Positions 1 to 6,423 of a stretch of DNA of 10,234 nucleotides are shown here, piece after piece (the stretch's first letter is position 1; every line of letters begins with the position of its first letter). The DNA lies in contig JASLBT010000151.1 of the NCBI GenBank assembly GCA_030146445.1, positions 1 to 10,234 of the forward strand, read 5' to 3'. The notes below the pieces were generated by a model, which did no database searches, was not told where the DNA came from, and saw only the letters and a program-made list of their open reading frames with translations. The position numbers were made by a program, and so were the translations under genes. Source of the stretch: Segetibacter sp. Its GTDB lineage: Bacteria; Bacteroidota; Bacteroidia; Chitinophagales; Chitinophagaceae.

Positions 1-1474
1 CCATTGCCCACATCGGGATGTCTGCACTCTTATTGGTGTAAAGCATTTCGCCACCATATTCGGCAACTTTACTATCCAACATTTCTCTTGAACCAATGGC
101 TCTTCCGCCATTAGGATCGTATTTGTCGCGGATGTCTTTCATCTCCTGCATATGCTGCTCACTAATCGATTCGTTTCCGCATTCGTAAAAGATAATACTT
201 GGGTTATTTTTGTTATAAATAATTGCGTCACGCATCACAGCCTTTCGTTGCTCCCATCTTTCGCCAACTACATCTCTCTCGGCATCTCCGGCGGGCATTG
301 CCTGCAGCAGGCCCACCCTGTCACAACTTTCTACATCCTGCTTCCAGGGAGCGATGTGCATCCAGCGAACAAGATTACCACCGCTTTCGACCATCAGTCC
401 ATTACTGTAATCGCTTATCCATGCGGGAACAGACAGGCCTATTGCAGGCCATTCGTTGGATGTTCTTTGCGCATAACCATGCACCATGATCACACGATCA
501 TTCAGGTAGATCATCCCGTTCTTAAACGCCGTCTTTCTAAACCCTGTTTTCGTATTCACCACGTCGGTTGGCCTACCGTTGATGATAAGCTTCGTTTGTA
601 CATTGTACAGGTATCCATAACCCCAACTCCAGAAGTTTAAACCAGTAGCCGGCGAAGCGGCATTGACGGTTGTAGTTTCACCCGGTGCAATGGTTAACTT
701 ATCGCCGGTAAAGGACTTGACCACCTTCCCATTCGGATCGCTTATGCTTACCGCATAGGTGATGTTTTGCGGCTGACCAGTTTCATTCTTTACCTCAGAG
801 GATGCATGAATAGTTGCTGACCTCCCTTTAATGTTATAATTGTCGGCATAAATGTAAACTCCGGTCGTCCCTAAATTAAAGTTTAGTGGAAGTGTTTGAT
901 AAACCCTGGGAACGACATGCAAGTACACATTTTTATTTATGCCGCCATAGTTCGCATTGAAGTTTTTATCCTCCCATTGAAACTTGGTGTTCGTAGCTTT
1001 TTCCCTGTAATCCCAGCTATTATCTATTCTTGCAGCAACTACATTTTCCTGATCACCAAATTTCACTATGTCGGTAACATCAAAGCCGAAAGCTGTTACG
1101 CCGTTTTCATGCAAGCCTATGTGTTTTCCGTTTACATAGAAGTCTCCTGCCTGCCTTATACCTTCCCATTCGAGAAATACTTTTTGTCCGCGGGCTGATG
1201 CAGGCAGTTTGAAATGCTTGCGATACCACGCGATGCCTGTCGACAAGTCAACGATATCTTTTTTGAACGCCTCATCCTCGTTCCATGCCCATGGCAGGGT
1301 TACCTTCTTCCATATTTTGTCGTTAAAAGTAGCCGCTTCCGCGCCTTTCGCATCGCCAACAAATACACTCCAGTTACTGTTGAAGTTATATTTAGTGCGT
1401 TGCGTGTTTTGCGCGAACAACGAGATGGTCGTTAATAATGCACAGAAGAAAAGAGGAAATGCTTTTTTTATCAT
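1..1474 (-). CDS. Secreted glycoside hydrolase family 2 (beta-galactosidase-like), N-terminal part, runs off the window
   Basis: Reading the minus strand from the ATG at 1474-1472 gives an uninterrupted frame of 491 codons that continues past base 1, so the C-terminus is missing. The first 22 residues form a Sec signal peptide (MIKKAF, a hydrophobic core, ending LFAQ), placing the enzyme in the periplasm or outside the cell. Residues about 25-190 look like the GH2 sugar-binding jelly-roll domain (LPWAWNEDEAF, STGIAWYRKHFKLP, GDFYVNGKHIG). An immunoglobulin-like domain follows, then the start of the TIM barrel (YLNDRVIMVHGY). The segment NPSIIFYECGNES carries the NE pair expected for the GH2 acid/base, Glu435 in this numbering. 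The nucleophile Glu should lie beyond the left edge. GH2 enzymes cleave beta-galactosides, mannosides, glucuronides and related links in plant or host glycans; the substrate cannot be told here. It is divergent from all the other genes. Family assignment is firm; specificity is unknown. Confidence 0.9.
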   Translation of the reverse strand, partial: MIKKAFPLFFCALLTTISLFAQNTQRTKYNFNSNWSVFVGDAKGAEAATFNDKIWKKVTLPWAWNEDEAFKKDIVDLSTGIAWYRKHFKLPASARGQKVFLEWEGIRQAGDFYVNGKHIGLHENGVTAFGFDVTDIVKFGDQENVVAARIDNSWDYREKATNTKFQWEDKNFNANYGGINKNVYLHVVPRVYQTLPLNFNLGTTGVYIYADNYNIKGRSATIHASSEVKNETGQPQNITYAVSISDPNGKVVKSFTGDKLTIAPGETTTVNAASPATGLNFWSWGYGYLYNVQTKLIINGRPTDVVNTKTGFRKTAFKNGMIYLNDRVIMVHGYAQRTSNEWPAIGLSVPAWISDYSNGLMVESGGNLVRWMHIAPWKQDVESCDRVGLLQAMPAGDAERDVVGERWEQRKAVMRDAIIYNKNNPSIIFYECGNESISEQHMQEMKDIRDKYDPNGGRAIGSREMLDSKVAEYGGEMLYTNKSADIPMWAM

Positions 1475-1550
1475 ACGTTTTACTTTATCGTTTCCAGGTT
1501 AGCGCCTGTCGCCTGCCAGGTATTAACGGGCAGTGGTTAAATTTAAGTTC

Positions 1551-1560
1551 TGAATATTCA
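1551..1560. promoter_or_regulatory. Palindrome TGAATATTCA upstream of the GH2 gene
   Basis: A perfect 10-bp palindrome lies 77 bp upstream of the GH2 start codon in AT-rich DNA, a reasonable place for an operator or promoter element of the minus-strand gene. There is no convincing TAnnTTTG Bacteroidota -7 box next to it. A palindrome of this size can arise by chance in AT-rich sequence, so the call is weak. Confidence 0.2.
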
Positions 1561-1648
1561 TATTCTATTGTCACCCGCTTTCCATACGGGCCGGTTTAGT
1601 TAAGCACTTCGGGCACCAACAGTTAAGTCATCCTGCATCCCGGGTGCC

Positions 1649-1713
1649 CTGCCCGTTGCGCCCGCCCGGACGGGCAGTCAGACGCCGGCCCGGGTAATCT
1701 CCGGTCGGGCCGG
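1649..1713. repeat. Two tandem GC-rich hairpins
   Basis: Two perfect 8-bp inverted repeats lie side by side. CTGCCCGT (1649-1656) pairs with ACGGGCAG (1670-1677) across a 13-nt loop. CCGGCCCG (1685-1692) pairs with CGGGCCGG (1706-1713) across another 13-nt loop. Neither is followed by a T tract on either strand, so they are not ordinary intrinsic terminators. The 11-mer CGGGCCGGTTT of the second hairpin's right arm also occurs at 1587-1597. They could be a REP-like element, part of a mobile-element end, or a structured RNA; the sequence does not decide between these. Confidence 0.5.
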
Positions 1714-2108
1714 TTTCGTTCACATGTACCATAACTTTTGGTAGAGGCAAAACAGGCTTTGATGAACTAAACCGACGTCGATGCGCAATGCGCCGATCCC
1801 GGTGACAAAATAAAATTCCAGGGGTAAAGCTATTGAAAGTTGCCCTCATGCAAGCGGCTAATCGTACCATAAAATCGGCTGTTTGTAGCATGTGGGGCAA
1901 GCGAGTTTTGATACATGCTGATTTCAATGCGTTTCCGAGCTGCTCAGCGGTTGAAGTGGAAGGTCCCGGTCGCGTTGGGCGAGGACTGGGAACGGGGGCG
2001 CAGCAAACGCCGCTCAGTAGGGAATGGCTGCAGAGCATTCTTTTACCAGATGTTACTAAACCTAAAGCCGACAGTATTTTGACTGTACAAGTAACTGTTT
2101 AGCCTAAT

Positions 2109-2122
2109 TTGACTTTTGTCAA
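2109..2122. promoter_or_regulatory. Operator-like inverted repeat TTGAC-TTTT-GTCAA, copy 1
   Basis: A perfect 5-4-5 inverted repeat identical over all 14 bases to the site at 3042-3055. It is followed, at exactly the same spacing as in the second copy, by GTTGAAGA (2133-2140) and TTTCTTTGA (2145-2153). The latter resembles the Bacteroidota -7 box TAnnTTTG with one mismatch. The site lies about 225 bp upstream of the small barrel gene. Short palindromes of this kind are typical of dimeric repressors such as TetR-family proteins; which regulator binds is not shown, and none is encoded in the window. Confidence 0.55.
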
Positions 2123-2348
2123 GCACTTTGCTGTTGAAGATGTATTTCTTTGACTGAGTAAAACAAACGGATAGAAACAAGAGTTCTTTTCTACACGCTA
2201 ATCTCCAAAGTCACCATTTGAAGTATCTGCTTATAAGAAAAGAAGTTCTGAAGTTTTCACAACAAAGGTGCAATTACAGAAGCCACAACGCCCTTTCCTA
2301 TCCATTCAATAACTGCTTTCCGAACTTCTAAACAATCCTAAACAGCTT

Positions 2349-2837
2349 ATGAAATCATCAATGATCTTAATCCTATTTTTTGCCGTAAGCGCTACACCTG
2401 CATGTGCACAAAGTACATTCAAACAAAATGATGTTTACTTTGAATTATTCGGCAACGGAATTGTGGGTTCCTTTAATTACGAAAGGCAATTTACAGCTAA
2501 GCCCGGACTTGGAATGAGGATCGGACTTGGTTTTTATCCCACAGAAAACGGCATGCTGTCGATTCCTATTGGATTGAATTACCTGATTACTTTAAAAAAT
2601 CAAAGGTCCTTCATTGAAGCGGGGCTTGGGCTTACGATGACAAGTGAGCCAGTAATGTTCCTAGACTTTAGTGGTGATGTTTATAAGAATGGTCCTTATG
2701 GAAATTTTATTCCAAGTATTGGATACAGGATGCACACAGCAAAAAATCTTATGTTTCGATTCAACGTTACACCGATATTGAATAAATTCACATTAACGTT
2801 ACCGTCAATAGGCTTTTCTATAGGTAAACGCTTTTGA
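2349..2837 (+). CDS. Small exported outer-membrane beta-barrel protein (162 aa)
   Basis: The product begins with a signal peptide (MKSSMILILFFAVSATPACAQ, probable cleavage after ACA at residue 20). The mature chain of about 140 residues is made of alternating polar and hydrophobic strands (VYFELFGNGIVGSFNYERQF, GLGMRIGLGFY, LSIPIGLNYL, SFIEAGLGLTM, GNFIPSIGYRM, LMFRFNVTPIL) and ends in GFSIGKRF. The terminal Phe is the usual BAM recognition signal of outer-membrane barrels. The size suits about eight strands, as in OmpA/OmpW-like or Bacteroidota OMP_b-brl proteins. No ligand or transport role can be read from the sequence. The start ATG at 2349 fits the signal peptide well; no Shine-Dalgarno is seen. 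A long leader of roughly 190 bp separates it from the duplicated operator-like element also found before the acyl-CoA synthetase, so the two genes may be co-regulated. Confidence 0.75.
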   Translation: MKSSMILILFFAVSATPACAQSTFKQNDVYFELFGNGIVGSFNYERQFTAKPGLGMRIGLGFYPTENGMLSIPIGLNYLITLKNQRSFIEAGLGLTMTSEPVMFLDFSGDVYKNGPYGNFIPSIGYRMHTAKNLMFRFNVTPILNKFTLTLPSIGFSIGKRF

Positions 2838-3005
2838 TGGTAAAATCCTTAATTAGCCAGTTTTGAAGTGAAACGTTTAGACAGGCTTTGCACACCTGGC
2901 CCGGTATGTTACGTTTTGCGGAAGCTGACCTACGGTATTCCTTTATCGCCGTCGTATGAACAGGGGTACATGAAGTCGCAATTCTAAAAAAAAGGATCTC
3001 TGTAC

Positions 3006-3019
3006 TTGACATTTATCAA
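3006..3019. promoter_or_regulatory. Degenerate operator-like palindrome TTGAC-ATTT-ATCAA
   Basis: This 5-4-5 inverted repeat matches the layout of the perfect sites at 2109 and 3042, with one mismatch between its two half-sites. It lies 36 bp upstream of the perfect site at 3042. It may be a secondary, weaker binding site for the same regulator. It lacks the conserved downstream GTTGAAGA segment. Confidence 0.35.
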
Positions 3020-3041
3020 ATTGTTTTATACATAGGTCAAA

Positions 3042-3055
3042 TTGACTTTTGTCAA
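3042..3055. promoter_or_regulatory. Operator-like inverted repeat TTGAC-TTTT-GTCAA, copy 2
   Basis: Perfect inverted repeat identical to copy 1, flanked here by an extra partly symmetric base pair set (AATTGAC against GTCAAAT). It lies 96 bp upstream of the acyl-CoA synthetase start codon. GTTGAAGA follows at 3066-3073 and TTTCTTTGA at 3078-3086. The two copies agree at 35 of 45 positions from 2109/3042 onward without a gap, with the mismatches concentrated between the three conserved blocks, a pattern expected for conserved binding sites rather than a simple recent duplication. Confidence 0.6.
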
Positions 3056-3077
3056 ATGCTTTATGGTTGAAGACACT

Positions 3078-3085
3078 TTTCTTTG
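3078..3085 (+). promoter_or_regulatory. Candidate promoter -7 element TTTCTTTG for the acyl-CoA synthetase
   Basis: The Bacteroidota sigma-A -7 consensus is TAnnTTTG; this octamer matches five of its six fixed bases and is conserved at the same distance from the operator upstream of the small barrel gene (2145-2152). A -33 TTG at the usual spacing is not clear: TTG at 3067-3069 is too close, and the TTG inside the palindrome (3049-3051) gives a rather long 26-nt gap. If it is the promoter, the palindrome would overlap or adjoin the polymerase site, fitting repression. Confidence 0.35.
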
Positions 3086-3150
3086 AAGTAGTAAACAAAA
3101 GAGTATTACCTGAACGATTTTTCTCTGTCGAACCAGCTACAACCACCATT

Positions 3151-4791
3151 ATGAAATCTACCTTACCACTTGAAATGCTCTACCGGTGGGAAACAACAAC
3201 ACCTGATAAGGTTTATTTGCGCCAGCCAATAAATGATGTGTGGCATACCTGGACCTGGAAACAGGTAGGTGATGAAGTAAGGAGGATGGCATCTGCGCTG
3301 AAAGCCATGGAATTGCCCGCCAATACCAAAGTTGCTTTAGTGTCAAAGAACTGTGCACACTGGATCATATGTGATTTGGCTATCATGATGGCCGGTCATA
3401 TATCCGTGCCTCTGTACCCAAACCTCACCGCTGATACCATGATGCAAACGTTGCAACATAGTGAAGCCAGGATTTTATTTGTTGGAAAGTTGGATGATTG
3501 GGCGACAATGAAGCCGGGGGTGCCGGAAGGTGTGAAATGTATTTCCTTTCCCTTTACGGAACAAAATGAATACGACAAATGGGAGAACCTGATTAAGCAA
3601 CATCAGCCCTTGAAAGAAAATGTAAGCAGGAAAGCTGAAGAAGTAAGCACAATTGTATATACATCGGGGACTACAGGTATGCCAAAGGGAGTAATGCACC
3701 AATTTAAAAACCTTGCTTTTGTTGCGCAAAACGCTATTCCGCACCTGGGCTTCAAAAGCACCGACAGGTTCTTTTCGTATTTACCCCTATCGCACATAGC
3801 TGAGCGATTGCTGGTGGAAACGATTAGCCTTTATGTGGGAGGAGAGGTATCGTTTGCAGAGTCGCTACAAAAGTTTGCGAAGAACCTTGCAGATACAAGC
3901 CCTACCGTATTCCTGGGAGTACATAGAATATGGAGCAAGTTTCAACAGGGAATATTGGCAAAAATGCCCCAAAAGAAGCTAGATACACTTTTAAGAATTC
4001 CGGTATTATCAGGCCTGGTAAAAAGAAAAATACGGAAGACGTTAGGCCTTTCAGCAGCAACAAACATACTAACCGGGGCAGCGCCGACACCACCGGCATT
4101 GATAAATTGGTTTGAAACTTTAGGTATTAAAATCCAGGAAGCGTATGCTATGACAGAGAACTGTTGTTATTCCCACGTCTCTGTGAACAATAGGATTAAG
4201 GTCGGCTATGTTGGTCAGCCCTTGCCCAACTGCGAAGTTAAACTTGGAGATGAAAACGAGATACTGGTAAAGCACGAAGCCTTAATGCTTGGATATTACA
4301 AAGAGCCGGAAATGACCAAAGAAAACTTTACGGCCGAGGGTTTTCTCAAGACAGGAGATGAAGGTTTTATAGATGAAGAAGGTTTTCTTAAGATAACAGG
4401 AAGAGTGAAAGACCTGTTTAAAACGATTAAAGGAAAATATGTTGCACCCTCTCCAATTGAAATGAGGATAGCAAGTCATAGTGAAATCGAGCAAGTGTGT
4501 ATTGTTGGTTCCGGACTGCCGCAGCCGATAGCTTTAGTTACATTGTCGGAAAATGCGAAGCGTAAAACAAAAGACGAGCTGGAAGCGGATCTGAAAGAGT
4601 TGGTGTTGGCAGTAAATACATCCCTTGACGCACATGAAAGGCTTGACAAGCTTGTTGTAATAAAACATGAATGGACGGTTGATAATGGCTTACTTACTCC
4701 TACAATGAAAATCAAAAGGCGGGAGATAGAAAAACAATATTCAATGCGGTATGATGAGTGGTACCAGCAGAAGGGATTGGTAGCGTGGTAG
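3151..4791 (+). CDS. Long-chain fatty acyl-CoA synthetase (AMP-binding, ANL superfamily)
   Basis: The 546-residue product activates a fatty acid with ATP to an acyl-adenylate and transfers it to CoA, feeding lipid synthesis or beta-oxidation. It is expected in the cytosol or at the inner membrane. All core ANL motifs are present: the phosphate loop YTSGTTGMPKG (170-180), LPLSHIAER, AYAMTEN (331-337), TGDEGF with the ribose-binding Asp403, the hinge GRVKDLFK (417-424) followed by GKYVAP, and a C-terminal LTPTMKIKR whose Lys520 fits the catalytic lysine of the mobile domain. The pattern fits FAA1/FadD15-type (COG1022) enzymes, slightly shorter than the common 590-640. I chose ATG 3151, where the conserved N-terminal region begins. 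An upstream in-frame TTG at 3049 would place translation inside the operator repeat and adds residues with no family likeness. No Shine-Dalgarno is seen. Likely controlled by the palindromes at 3006-3055. Confidence 0.93.
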   Translation: MKSTLPLEMLYRWETTTPDKVYLRQPINDVWHTWTWKQVGDEVRRMASALKAMELPANTKVALVSKNCAHWIICDLAIMMAGHISVPLYPNLTADTMMQTLQHSEARILFVGKLDDWATMKPGVPEGVKCISFPFTEQNEYDKWENLIKQHQPLKENVSRKAEEVSTIVYTSGTTGMPKGVMHQFKNLAFVAQNAIPHLGFKSTDRFFSYLPLSHIAERLLVETISLYVGGEVSFAESLQKFAKNLADTSPTVFLGVHRIWSKFQQGILAKMPQKKLDTLLRIPVLSGLVKRKIRKTLGLSAATNILTGAAPTPPALINWFETLGIKIQEAYAMTENCCYSHVSVNNRIKVGYVGQPLPNCEVKLGDENEILVKHEALMLGYYKEPEMTKENFTAEGFLKTGDEGFIDEEGFLKITGRVKDLFKTIKGKYVAPSPIEMRIASHSEIEQVCIVGSGLPQPIALVTLSENAKRKTKDELEADLKELVLAVNTSLDAHERLDKLVVIKHEWTVDNGLLTPTMKIKRREIEKQYSMRYDEWYQQKGLVAW

Positions 4792-4845
4792 CAAATAAAC
4801 CGGCCCACATTCGTTCAGTCCACATCAATAACAAAAAAAGCTCCA

Positions 4846-4856
4846 TTCGTTACGAA
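4846..4856. promoter_or_regulatory. Small palindrome TTCGT-T-ACGAA before the barrel gene
   Basis: A perfect 5-1-5 inverted repeat lies about 40 bp upstream of the barrel start, in the 100-bp spacer after the acyl-CoA synthetase. The half sequence ATTCGTT also occurs at 4809-4815. It could be an operator, but the site is short and unsupported by a second full copy. Confidence 0.2.
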
Positions 4857-4895
4857 GTTTAAAACCTCACATACCACATGCATCACATTATAAAA

Positions 4896-5597
4896 ATGAT
4901 GAACAAGCTACTCCTGCCATTACTCATATTACATTTTAGCTGTTTTAGCATAAATGCCCAGAGCTTTTGTATAGAACCAAGTATTGGCATTGGAGGTACG
5001 GAAATGAGCCACAGGACTACTGATGAACTTGACGGCAGTTTCAATATGAGCAAAACGAGCTTAAATGTGGGAGCATTACTAGTATACCGTCGCAGGAAAG
5101 ATTTTGAGTGGGGAGTTGGTGTGAAGTATTCTTCGGAAGGCGGAAAAAGGGAGATGTATCTTCAGAATTACGCACTGAAAATGCGCGAAGACATAGGACT
5201 TACTTATCTAAGGATACCAATAAGGGCTACTTTCCTGTCAAATCAGGTAAGAAAAATTGTTGGCAGGTTTTCACTTGGGCCATCCTTTGGCATGTTGATG
5301 GGTGGTAAAACCCGAATTGTATACGACAGGCTGGCCGATATCAACACTAATGAACCTCCGCCGGTCATGCAAGAGTCTAAAGATTACTGGAAAAAGTTTG
5401 ATGTCAGCGCAACAGCATCCGTTGGAGTAACTTATGAAATTTCAACGAACGTTTCTTTGGTGGCTGAGGGTACGCTTCTTCGAGGCCTCACAGACAATAG
5501 AAAAGAAGATAAGAAAAATATGGTCGGTTATCCGGCCGGGCGAAGTTTTAAGAGCATGACCTATACGTTTAATGCTGGGGTAAACTACCGTTTATAA
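4896..5597 (+). CDS. Porin-family outer-membrane beta-barrel (PorT / OMP_b-brl_2-like)
   Basis: An exported protein of about 233 residues. The signal peptide (MMNKLLLPLLILHF, ending in NAQ) is best formed from the ATG at 4896 or 4899; an earlier in-frame ATG at 4878 would add MHHIIK and cannot be excluded. The mature part has the layout of the Bacteroidota outer-membrane beta-barrel domain: strands separated by charged loops, the segment LTYLRIPIRATF typical of this family, a later strand block KKFDVSATASVGVTYEIS, and a final strand TFNAGVNYRL at the C-terminus. Such proteins sit in the outer membrane; most have no known cargo, and PorT itself acts in type IX secretion. I do not claim that role here. 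It follows the acyl-CoA synthetase by about 100 bp in the same direction and may be transcribed with it, though the spacer could hold its own promoter. Confidence 0.75.
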   Translation: MMNKLLLPLLILHFSCFSINAQSFCIEPSIGIGGTEMSHRTTDELDGSFNMSKTSLNVGALLVYRRRKDFEWGVGVKYSSEGGKREMYLQNYALKMREDIGLTYLRIPIRATFLSNQVRKIVGRFSLGPSFGMLMGGKTRIVYDRLADINTNEPPPVMQESKDYWKKFDVSATASVGVTYEISTNVSLVAEGTLLRGLTDNRKEDKKNMVGYPAGRSFKSMTYTFNAGVNYRL

Positions 5598-5774
5598 TGG
5601 GTGTTTAATTGGTTTGGTAGTAAATATCCGGTTTCAAATTGGAACACACAGTAACAAAAAAATGCCTTAAATAGAATAAGGTCTGGCACTTTTATCAATC
5701 CTGAAAAATTGCTTACTGGCGCGCATGACGTAATTGCCGCTGTTTGGCTTCTACTGACATAATCTTCCAGCCCA
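5598..5774. other. Spacer between two barrel genes, with a weak hairpin
   Basis: The 177-bp gap contains the inverted repeat CCTTA (5665-5669) and TAAGG (5677-5681) with a 7-nt loop, and an outer TGCC/GGCA pair. A run of A immediately to its left would be a T tract on the minus strand, giving a terminator-like shape in that direction only. No convincing promoter box was found for the following gene. Confidence 0.25.
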
Positions 5775-6410
5775 ATGACAAAGAACCTACTAATCATTCC
5801 GTTCTGCCTGTTTTTCTTACAAGCTTCGGCCCAAAGAAACAGGCAGGTAAGTGTTGCCATTACAAGTAATAGCACAGCAATGCCCTTCAGCAAATTAGGA
5901 GGTTTATTCAAGACTCCGGTCCACCCGGGTGTTGAATTTGGTTATGGTATTAACTGGAAAACGAGGCGAAAACATGATTGGTTCCAGACCTTTAAAGCCG
6001 GGTATTTTTATCATCGCTTTGTACAGCATGCTATCCCGGTATATACAACTTTTGGCTACAGGTATAAGTTCCTGGAGGCGCTGGATGCCGAAACCTCGTT
6101 CGGGGCAGGTTATATGCATTCTGTTCCTGCTACGGCAAAGTACCGGCTTAACAGCAGCGGAGAATACGAGAACAATAAAGGTATTGGACGTATGCAGGCA
6201 ATCGCAGTATTTAACATAGGTGGTAATTATAATATTAACAGAAAGGCAAAACGGCCCAAAAGCATCTTTGCACTATACCAGCAGCAATTGCAAATGCCCT
6301 TTATTAAATCGTATGTGCCACTTCTCCCTTACAACACTTTCGTTTTAGGAGTAAAAGTGAATTACTTGAAACAAGATATGCAAAACAGCCTTCCATCAAC
6401 TTCCTTTTAA
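5775..6410 (+). CDS. Exported predicted outer-membrane beta-barrel protein, partner of the serine hydrolase
   Basis: The 211-residue product starts with a clear signal peptide (MTKNLLIIPFCLFFLQASAQ, probable cleavage after ASA at residue 19). The mature chain has many short amphipathic strands rich in Tyr, Phe and Gly (VEFGYGINWKT, QTFKAGYFYHRFV, TTFGYRYKFLEAL, AETSFGAGYMHS, MQAIAVFNIGGNYN, NTFVLGVKVNYLKQ), as expected for a barrel of roughly eight to ten strands. The usual C-terminal aromatic strand (FVLGVKVNYL) is followed by an extra tail of about 13 polar residues ending in Phe. No named family is recognised. Its stop codon is 13 bp before the next start, so it is very likely co-transcribed with the lipoprotein serine hydrolase. 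A shared envelope task is an inference from that arrangement. Confidence 0.7.
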   Translation: MTKNLLIIPFCLFFLQASAQRNRQVSVAITSNSTAMPFSKLGGLFKTPVHPGVEFGYGINWKTRRKHDWFQTFKAGYFYHRFVQHAIPVYTTFGYRYKFLEALDAETSFGAGYMHSVPATAKYRLNSSGEYENNKGIGRMQAIAVFNIGGNYNINRKAKRPKSIFALYQQQLQMPFIKSYVPLLPYNTFVLGVKVNYLKQDMQNSLPSTSF

Positions 6411-6423
6411 AGATATACCCACG

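Larger units (their letters stand above)
1475..2348. other. 874-bp divergent intergenic region without a recognisable gene
   Basis: This spacer separates the minus-strand GH2 gene from the plus-strand barrel gene. It contains a 10-bp palindrome at 1551-1560, a GC-rich double hairpin at 1649-1713, and an operator-like repeat at 2109-2122. Bases 1641-1720 are 60/80 G+C (75%), far above the surrounding genes. Overlapping open frames in the middle (minus 2038-1628, plus 1833-2102) give Pro-, Gly- and Arg-rich translations with no family resemblance I can see, and are best explained by few stop codons in GC-rich DNA. The stretch could be the relic of a mobile element or a long leader, but no inverted terminal repeat or transposase motif was found. 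Confidence 0.6.
2838..3150. other. 313-bp intergenic region with control elements for the acyl-CoA synthetase
   Basis: No gene is seen here. The first 160 bp hold no clear terminator or repeat. The right half holds a degenerate palindrome (3006-3019), the perfect operator-like palindrome (3042-3055) and a candidate promoter core (3078-3085), then a leader of about 65 bp before the ATG at 3151. Confidence 0.6.

Noticed and set aside
152..640. Plus-strand open frame of 162 codons opposite the GH2 gene
   Set aside because: It is antisense to a clearly conserved GH2 coding sequence and has no plausible protein pattern.
1628..2038. Minus-strand open frame of 136 codons in the GC-rich gap
   Set aside because: The translation is Pro/Arg-rich and low in complexity of pattern, crosses the two hairpins, and overlaps a plus-strand frame of similar quality. 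It resembles a stop-poor GC-rich non-coding stretch.
1833..2102. Plus-strand 89-codon frame
   Set aside because: No domain, signal peptide or ribosome site was recognised, it overlaps the opposite frame, and its end abuts the operator-like repeat.
5665..5681. CCTTA/TAAGG hairpin as a terminator of the barrel gene at 4896
   Set aside because: The stem is only 5 bp of weak pairs, and the T tract lies on the wrong strand for the plus-strand gene.
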